NCBI GenBank assembly: GCA_026122225.1 | Contig: JANEZZ010000732.1 | Coordinates: forward strand, 186,001 to 250,000 | DNA from: Heloderma charlesbogerti | Taxonomy: Eukaryota; Chordata; Lepidosauria; Squamata; Helodermatidae | Direction of reading: 5' to 3' | DNA length: 64,000 bases | Part shown: positions 12,978-21,900 of the stretch, one piece after another | How the letters are laid out: each line of letters begins with the position of its first letter | How positions within the stretch are numbered: the first letter of the stretch is position 1 | The notes under the pieces: generated by a model | What the model was told of the DNA's origin: nothing | The model's database searches: none | What the model saw: the letters and a program-made list of their open reading frames with translations, nothing else | Translations under genes and position numbers: made by a program

Positions 12978-15900
12978 AAAGGTAGGTGTCAAACTGGCAG
13001 CCCAGTCAAGGAGGCAGGAAGGACCAGCAGCACGGCTGACTCCAGTGGAGGAGCACGGGGAACGGGCCAGGGCAGAGACAGAGGGGCTGCGCCCATGTTG
13101 GGACTGTGGCCAGATGGGCTGAGGCCTCAGGGGCCAGTGTCAGGAGGCCAAAAGAGAGAGCAGCACAGGGGGTTTCGCAGCTGGTTTTGCTCCACAGATA
13201 TCCAGCTTTTCACCTCATTTTCTAATATTCTCAGCTTCTAAATCCAGGGCAATCATGCTTGAATTGTACCATTGATTCAGGAGGGGTATCTGCGATGGGA
13301 AAGAGAATACCTGCCATGGCTGCAGCATTTGGGCATCCAGCCTGTCTCCACCCTCCAGCACCCTCCTCTTGGATCTGGACGAATAAGCAGCATCCAAGGC
13401 ACGGGCCAGAGCATGGACAGTGTTGTAAATGATGTAGCTGTTGAGAGAAAGGATTCTCTCCACATCCTCTTGGGGCAGGACATCCAGTTTCTCATTCTCC
13501 CTGCATCTTGTCCAGCCTTTCACAGACAATGCATGCTTTGAATAGGAACACATAAATGCTTTCTCCATAAACTGTTTGACAGAAAAGTAAAAGGGTGCAA
13601 AATCTTCATATTTTGTCCTTTTTTTTGTCTGGATAAAAAAGGAAAATATACCACGGATAAGTTGGAGAGAAAGATGATTATAAGTCAACTCCAAGGTGAA
13701 GTCCCACAAAGCTGTTGTGACCCAGACTTTCCCTACAATGGGTTTCATCAAGAAATCAACATACAGTTGCATAACATTTAGTCCACTTAAGAAGTATTTA
13801 GTCTCTGCACAATAAACAAAGACATTGACTTGTCTCCAGTGGTGGAATGAAGCCTGAGGGAAGTCCACTTTGTTTGTACTCAGTCCTGTGATGCTTTGTG
13901 AGAAAGCCACACAAACGCCGTTCCTGGTGAGCTCAGGGGTCAAGGCCCTCATGCATCTCTCTCCATTGTCAGTGTCCGGAGCAATGAGACCAATCAACAT
14001 CCATCTGAAATGCAGGAGAAGTTTGATAATCCCTGGGTACTGAGCTCCTTCTTTGGGGACCATCCGGTAGAAGAAAGGGAACTGAGCTTCATCACTCACA
14101 ACTTGAGAAACAAAAGCATAACTGACCTGGGAAAGGAAGGAAGAGATGGGCGGTTTGTTTTGCTTCACAACCAAATTGCAGTTCTTCATCAGATATTCCT
14201 GAAAGATGGCCAGATGACACCGATTAACTGGAAATATCGGTGCCATCTTTCATACCAGTGGAACAAATAGTCAGAATTTTATGATGAATAAAATATTCAG
14301 GCTGCATGACGACAGAACAATAACAAAAATGAAGATGCTTTAAACTACAGAGCATCTCCTGAGTCTTCATAAGAGAAGCAAGTTCCCAAGAGTTCATCCC
14401 ACTTTCCCAGCAGTATTGAACGTGGCCAAGAAACAGAACCCGGAATACATGATTTGCCCTTGAATGCATGAGTCTTCTTTCACAAATACCCTGTGTGCCC
14501 CCAGTACACTTTCAGACCCCAGGAGGTGAGGGGAGCCCTATCATTCTGCACCCCACTGTGGATCCAGTTCCCCTATTTTCATGGCTGGGGGAAGCCCTCG
14601 TTGACATTCTCTGGAGAACTTTTTTATTCCTTTGGAGAGAACCCTAAGCAGAGTAAGACTCAGTCTGTAAACACCTCCCTCCACTGCACCTGAGGGATTT
14701 TGTAGATGCCCAGCATGGTTGAAACCTGGATGGAGATGTCAGAGTCAGTCCCTTCCAGAACAGCCAATGGGGGATTCCTTCTTCCACAGCTGTAGTTGGG
14801 AACATTTCCCTGCCCAGGAGACAGCAAGTCTAGCAAGGCATCTGAAGTCATTCTTGCATTGAAAAAGTTGTCATGGATGTCATAGCCCAGGGTGACATTG
14901 GGTAGGAGCCTTGGATTCCGGTTGATCTCCTGGGTGGCAAACAAGAAGGGCAGGATCTTCCAGTATTCGGTGTCTCCTTTCCTGATAAAAAAAAGTGTCA
15001 CATTGTCATCCTGGCTGCAATGAGACAGAAATATTCAGTTGTTGCTTCTTTTACTTGACAAGTTGTTCGAGGCAAATATTTCTGTGTTCCATTTCTAGAG
15101 CTTTCCTCATGTTTACACTGATCCAGAGCCCAAACCAGAAGCACAACACACCATCCCCACGTTGTGCTTTGCTTGTTTAGAGGCAGCTGGGAAAGGGGGA
15201 AAGGGCCTTTGCAGTGGGTCAAGAGCCAGGATCCATTTTAAAGCAAAACCCCAGAGCAGATGTGCAGCCTAGTGCTGGGATTAGGCCTGTGTGCAGCCCT
15301 TGAAACTGAGAAAGAAATTGTGACAGGACAATGGATTGGGAAGATTTCTTAAATGATGGGGCATTCCTCTTAGGCAGCCTCCCCCAGCCCTCGAGTTGTT
15401 TTGGACTACAACTCCCAGCATGCCTGACCATTGGCCATGGTGGCTGCGACTGATGGGAGTTGAACTGCAAGGCATCTGAGGGTCAGCAGGTTGGGGAAGG
15501 CATCTGCAAGGGGAGCAGTGTCCAGTTAAATTAAGGTGGGGGGTTTGCCTGGGTGCACTTTTGGCAAAACAGAACATGCAGCCTCTAAATCTGGAAGGAA
15601 ATAACTAAACAAATCTTTTCTGTGTGTGAGAGAGAGTGAGAATGGGGAAAGGGCTTGTCGCCATGACTTCACCTGAGTTGCCGCCCCAGTGACGAGGCAT
15701 CGCAGCCCTAGTGACGAAGCGTTGGCACACAGAGCTAAGCCCCCGTGCGAGTGTAGCAACAGGGTGAGGAGACCAGGGCAGTTGACTCTTCCCTCCCTTC
15801 TCATAGCAAGTAGCTGTAAAGAAATAACTATACATAAATTCCACACCTTCTCCTACTGATAAGTTAGTTTTCCAGGTAAACAAGCCCAATCATAGCAATT

Positions 15901-18900
15901 TTTTTTAAAGTTATGAAGCCAGAAAGCCAGCAGAGGTGTTAGAGATGTCCCATGTATTGTGTGTATGTAATGGCACCCGCCATCTGGAAAACCCTCCCCC
16001 ATGTAGTCTGGGAGGCAGAAAATGTGACATCTTTCAAACACCTCCTGAAAACACACTTGTTCAACCAAGCTTTCCCTGGGCTGTGAGTAAATTAATTACA
16101 CTGCTCCATTTTACTGCTCCTTGCTTGTTACTGTGGTTGGAAGTGTTTTTAATGCTATGTTTTAGTGTTTTGTTTTTAATATTGTATTTTAATAGTGTGG
16201 ACCACTGAGTTATTTCATTATATTCAGGGGTATAGAAATGCCACAAATTAATAAATAAATGTATGACTATCTGCCTGCTGCATTGAAGTTGTGGATATGT
16301 GCTCGATGTAACAAGCTCCTAGATGACAAGGTTGCAGACCTGGAGAAGCTAAGAGAGGTAGAGAGGTTGGTGGACAAGGCCTCCAGAGACCTGATAGTGT
16401 CCCAATCCTTGGGTGACAGCTCCTCTGCTGACGTGGAGAAAGGGGGTTTCGGAGTTGGAGGACGTCATTCTGAGGAAGAGGGAAATGATCCCTTAGGAGG
16501 GACCCATTCCTCAAATGACAAATATCCTCTAATGCCAAGGATGTGCCTCTCGGGGGAGGGGGACATGTGGTAGTGGGAGAGTCGATCATTAGACACATGG
16601 ACAGTTGGGTCTTTAATGGGCCTGAAGACTGCATAGTAATTTTAAAAATTATACATATTGTATTTTTAATGTTTTAACATTTGTAAACCACCCAGAGAGC
16701 TTTGGCTGTGGGGTGGTATAGAAGTGTAAATAATAACAACAACAACAACAACAACAATAAAATATTGCCTGCCTGGTGTGAAGATTGCATTTATCATGCA
16801 ACATCTACATAGCCTAGTAGATTCTACCAGGGAGGATTCCGTTGTCATGGTCCATGCTGGTACCAACGATATGAGGAAATGTAGCCATGAGGTCCTGCAA
16901 ATAGGTAGACCATTGAAATCCAGGACCAGCAAGCTGACTTTCTTGGACATGCTACCTTTCTACATTCAGGGCCAGCTTGACAGGTGAAGCTGAGGAGTCT
17001 CAATGTGTGGATGAGATGGAGGTGCAGGGAGGAGAGGTTCAGATTTGTTAGGCACTGGGGGATGTTCTGGGAGAAGCTGGGCCTGTACAGGAAGGACGGG
17101 CTGCACTTGAACCAAAATGGCACCAGACTGCTGGCACTAAACATACAAAGGGGGGCAGAGCAGCTCTTCAACTAAACCCTGGGGGAAAGCTGACAGGAGC
17201 TCGGAAGCATCCGGTTCGGGTTAACTCATCCCAAGGAGATGAAGATGAAAATGTTTTCGATTGACCAAATGTAGAAGGGGAGGAAATAGGCCAGGAGTAC
17301 ATGGTGGAACACGACAGCCAAGCAAAGAGACCTAAGTGTCACAGCAGAAGATGCACACGTCAGAGGCATCTGGGGAGAGACACCGTGAATAGGTGTTTCT
17401 ATGCAAATGCTAGAAGCCTCCAAGCCAAAATGGGAGAGTTGGAGTGCTTGGTTTTAAAGGGGAACCTGGATATAGTGAGCATTACAGAAACCTGGTTGAA
17501 TGGAGAGTATACAGTCATCTCTCCCTGTCCTACAGGATGGGTGTAGTGAGGGAGGTGTTGCTCTGTATGTCAAAGAGGACATAATATCGAGCCGACTAGG
17601 GAACCTAGTCTGACTTGTGTGGCAGATAACTTCCTCCTACAGAAAGTATAGGAAGGAACTAGAGGATCGGCTATCCTTGACTTGATCCTAACCAACAGAG
17701 ATGACTTAGTGGATAAAGTAGCAGTTACACGAACTCTGGGCGAAAGCGGCCATGTTATACTTGAGTTCTTGGTTCTAAAGGAAGCAAAAGCAGAGTGTGG
17801 CCAAACGCCTACCCTGGATTTTAGGAAAGCCGATTTTAATAAACTCAGAACAATGATAACTAAGGTCCCATGGCAAGCGACGCTAATGAGAAAAGGAGTC
17901 CAAGATGGGTAGGAGCTTTTAAAAAAAGAAATTCTCCAGGCACAATTACAAACCATTCCAACAAGAAGAAAAGGTGGAAGACAACAGAAGAAGCCAGTGT
18001 GGCCTCACAAAAAGCTTAGAGATGACCTGAAGACAAAAACGGACACATAAAGGAAGTGGAAAGGAGGCCAAGCAACAAAAGAAGAGTACAGGCAGGTAGG
18101 GATGGCAGAGAATTTCTCCATGAATCTCCGGGAGGCCGAATGCCAATGCATTTGGCCACCCGAAATTGGTGGTGAAATTCTCCGCCGGCCCCCCCCCCCC
18201 CGGGACGGGACTTACCTTGTGCAAATGTCCCTCTCGGCAGCAGGTCCCGGCGGCGTTTCGGCGGCGTTTCGGCGGTGGTGGCGGCGGTGGCCGGTCGTCT
18301 GACCGGCTGCTGCCGCCGCCATTGCAAAATAAAAAAGGAAACAAAAAACAAAAACACACCCGTGATAGGCTACGTAATGATTTACGTAGCCTATCACGGC
18401 TAGATTTCCAAAGTCAGCCGTGATAGGCTACATAAATCGTCACGTAGCCTATCATGGGTGACTCTGGAAAAAAAAAAAAGTGCTTACGAAAATGGCGGCG
18501 CCCATGGGGCACCGCCATTTGCATTCCTTAGTTTGGCACATCTAGTCTACGTAAAGATTTACGTAGACTACGGCGAAAAGTAGACTAGACGTGCCAAACT
18601 AAGGAACGCAAATGGTGGTGCCCCATGGGCGCCGCCATTTGTGTATGCGCTTTTTTTTTTTTTTTTCCAAAGTAACCCGTGATAGGCTACATGACGATTT
18701 ACATAGCCTATCATGGCTGACTTTGGAAATCTAGCCGTGATAGGCTACGTAAATCATTACATAGCCTATCACGGGTGTGTGTGTGTGTGTGTGTTTTTAC
18801 TTTCCTTTTTTTTTTCGTGGCTGGGTAGACGGGGCGCTCCTCCCTGGCCTGAATTTCAGCGGCGAGGGATGGGGCGCCTCCTACCCGGCCTGAATTTCGG

Positions 18901-21900
18901 CTGGGTGAGGCGGGGCGCCTCCCCCCCCTCGCCTGAACTTTGGGGAGAGAACCGAAGCGCCTCCCCCCCACCGTGAAGCAAGCTGCAGGACCAGGTAAGT
19001 CCCTTTGGTCCATCCCTACAGGCAGGTAGCACAGAATTGCAGGGATGGCGTCAGGAAGGCTAAAGCTGAGAACGAGCTGAGGTTAGCGAGGGATGCTAAA
19101 AGCAGCAAAAAGGCTTTCTTCAGCTACGTGCATAGTAAAAGGCAGAGGAAAGAAATGGTGGTTCAGCTATTAAATAAGGATGGCAAAATGATAACAGATG
19201 ACAAAGAAAACAGAGGTGCTCAATTCCTACTTTGGCTCAGTCTTCTCCTAAAAGAGGGTCTATGACCCCCTGGCAAAGACAAAGTACAGGCTGAAGGGGC
19301 AGGATTGCAGCTTGAGATCGATAGGCATATGGTCAAGGAACACCTCATTACTTTGAATGAGTTCCAATCTCCAGGGCCAGATGAACTGCATCCTAGAGTA
19401 ATAAAGGAACTGGCAGAAGAACTCTCAGAACCGCTGTCTATTCTCTTTGAGAAATCATGGAGGACAGGGAAAGTGCCAGATGACTGGAGGAGGGCTAACG
19501 TTGTCCCTCTCTTCAAAAAGGGTGAAAAGGAGGAACCTGGGAACTACAGACCAGTCAGTCTCACATCAATCTTTGGAAAAATTCTGGAGCAGATGATAAA
19601 GCAATCCATCTGGAAGCACCTTGACAACAATGCCGTGATTACTCGAAGCCAACATGGATTTGTCAAAAACAAGTCCTGCCAGACAAATCTGATCTCATTT
19701 TTTGATCAAGTAACCTCCCTTGTAGACCATGGGAATGCTGTAGACATCATATACCTCGACTTCAGCAAAGCTTTCGACAAAGTGCCCCATGATATCCTGA
19801 TGAGCAAACTAGCTCGAAGTGGGCTAGATGAAACAACGATCCAGTGGATCCACAGTTGGCTACAGAATCAGACTCAAAGAGTGCTTATCAATGGGACCTT
19901 CTCAAACTGGGGAGAGGTAACGAGTGGGGTACCGCAGGGCTCAGTCCTGGGCCCAGTGCTCTTCAATATTTTTTATGAATGACTTGGAGGAGGAGGTGCA
20001 GGGAATGCTGATCAAATTTGCAGATGACACCAAATTGGGCGGGATAGCTAATACTTTGGAAGACAGAAACAAAATTCAAAGTGATCTGGATAGACTGGAG
20101 TGCTGGGCAGAAAACAACAGAATGACATTTAATAGGGATAAATGCCAAGTTCTGCACCTAGGAAAAAGAAACCAAAGGCACAGTTACAAGATGCGGGATA
20201 CGTAGCTCAACCACACTACAAGCGAGAAGGATCTTGGAATGGTTGTCCATCACAAGCTGAATATGAGTCAACAATGTGATGTGGCTGCAAAAAAGGCAAA
20301 TGCTCTTTTGGGCTGAATTAATAGAAGCATCGCTTCCAAATCCCGGGAAGTACTAGTTCCCCTCTACTCAGCACTGGTTAGGCCTCATCTGGAGTACTGT
20401 GTCCAGTTCTGGGCACCACACTTGAAGAAGGATGCAGACAAACTGGAGAGGGTTCAGAGGAGGGCAACAAAGATGATCAGGGGACTGGAAACAAAGCCCT
20501 ATGAAGAGAGACTGAAAGAACTTGGCATGTTTAGCCGAGAAGACTGAGGGGAGATAGGATAGCGCTCTTCAAGTACTTGAAAGGTTGTCACAGAGAGGAA
20601 GGCCAGGATCTCTTCTTGATCATCCCAGAGTGCAGGACACGGAATAATGGGCTCAAGTGACAGGAAGCCAGATTCCGGCTGAACATCAGGAGAAATGTCC
20701 TGACTGTCAGAGCAATACAACAATGGAACCAACAATGGAACCAACAATGGAACCAACAAAGGCCCCTTCCATCCCTACTATTCTATCATTCTATGATTCT
20801 ATGGATTTAATCCTAAACTGTGTCACCCAGGACCTAGTATGTGATGTTAATGTTGTTGAAACAAGTGGAAATGGTGACCACAGTGCTATCAGATTTAATA
20901 TACATTTCAATGGAAAATTGCCACGGAAGTCCAACACAGTCACGTTTGACTTCAAAAGACAGACCTTTTCTAAACTGAGGGAACTTGTAAAAAGAAAGTT
21001 GAAAGGGGGAGACTGAGAAGAGTAATTTCATCTTGCTCCATCCAACTATCTTGTTTCCCAGTCTTGAAGAGGTGTGTCTGAGACTCACCAGATCAAGGGT
21101 GGTTACACTGGCTTTAAGGCCCGCCCCTACTCAGTGATCGATTTACAAATGTTGACCAAGTGTTTAGGGCTTCAAGGATTAATGTACAGGTAGTGGTTCC
21201 TGAAAACTCTCTCAGGAAAACTCAACACAGATATAGTATTCAGGAATATCTACTGTATATCTATATCCTTATCTACATCTATATCTATCTCAAACAGTCA
21301 AAGAGAATAAGAAGCGTTAGTGAAGATGAGGCAGATTACAAACATCCCTAAATACACACAAGTTATAATCACTAAAAGTATACCGGAAATAGTAGCAAGC
21401 ATATTTCTAACACAGTAAAACCTAGGTTCCTCTCAATCTAATAGTCAATGTCCAAGCTTATCAAAGGGATCTTCTCAAACTGAGGAGAGGTAACAAGTCC
21501 TGAGCCCTGTGCTCTCCAACATTTCTATGAATGACTTGGAGGAGGAGGTGCAGGGAATGCTGATCAGATTTGCAGATGACACAAAATTGGGCGGGATAGC
21601 TAATAACCTCCAAGACAGAAACAGAATTCAAAGTGATGGTGGAGGTTAATTTTACTGCAGCTCTACAATTTGTAGCATTTATATTGTGCTTTAAGGTACT
21701 GAAAGCCCATCATATCTACAAGGCTACTTTTATCCTTAGCCTCATGTTATCCCTGTTTTATTATCATCTTCATAGTTATTTCAAGAATCCCAAGACACTC
21801 AATGGGCATACAATGCATTGTATGCTGTTAAAAGCTGAGATAGTGTTACTCACAACAACCCTGGAATGTAGTCCACTGTTCTTATCTCAAACTGCACATC

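Noticed and set aside
13215..13310. V2R exon 3 continuing past 13311
   Set aside because: The frame stays open, but LQPWQ followed by a GT donor is the conserved end and exon 4 continues the protein exactly.
6860..15001. V2R as a truncated pseudogene lacking exon 1
   Set aside because: Exon 1 was found at 24570-24775 with a signal peptide and matching splice phase, so the gene is complete.
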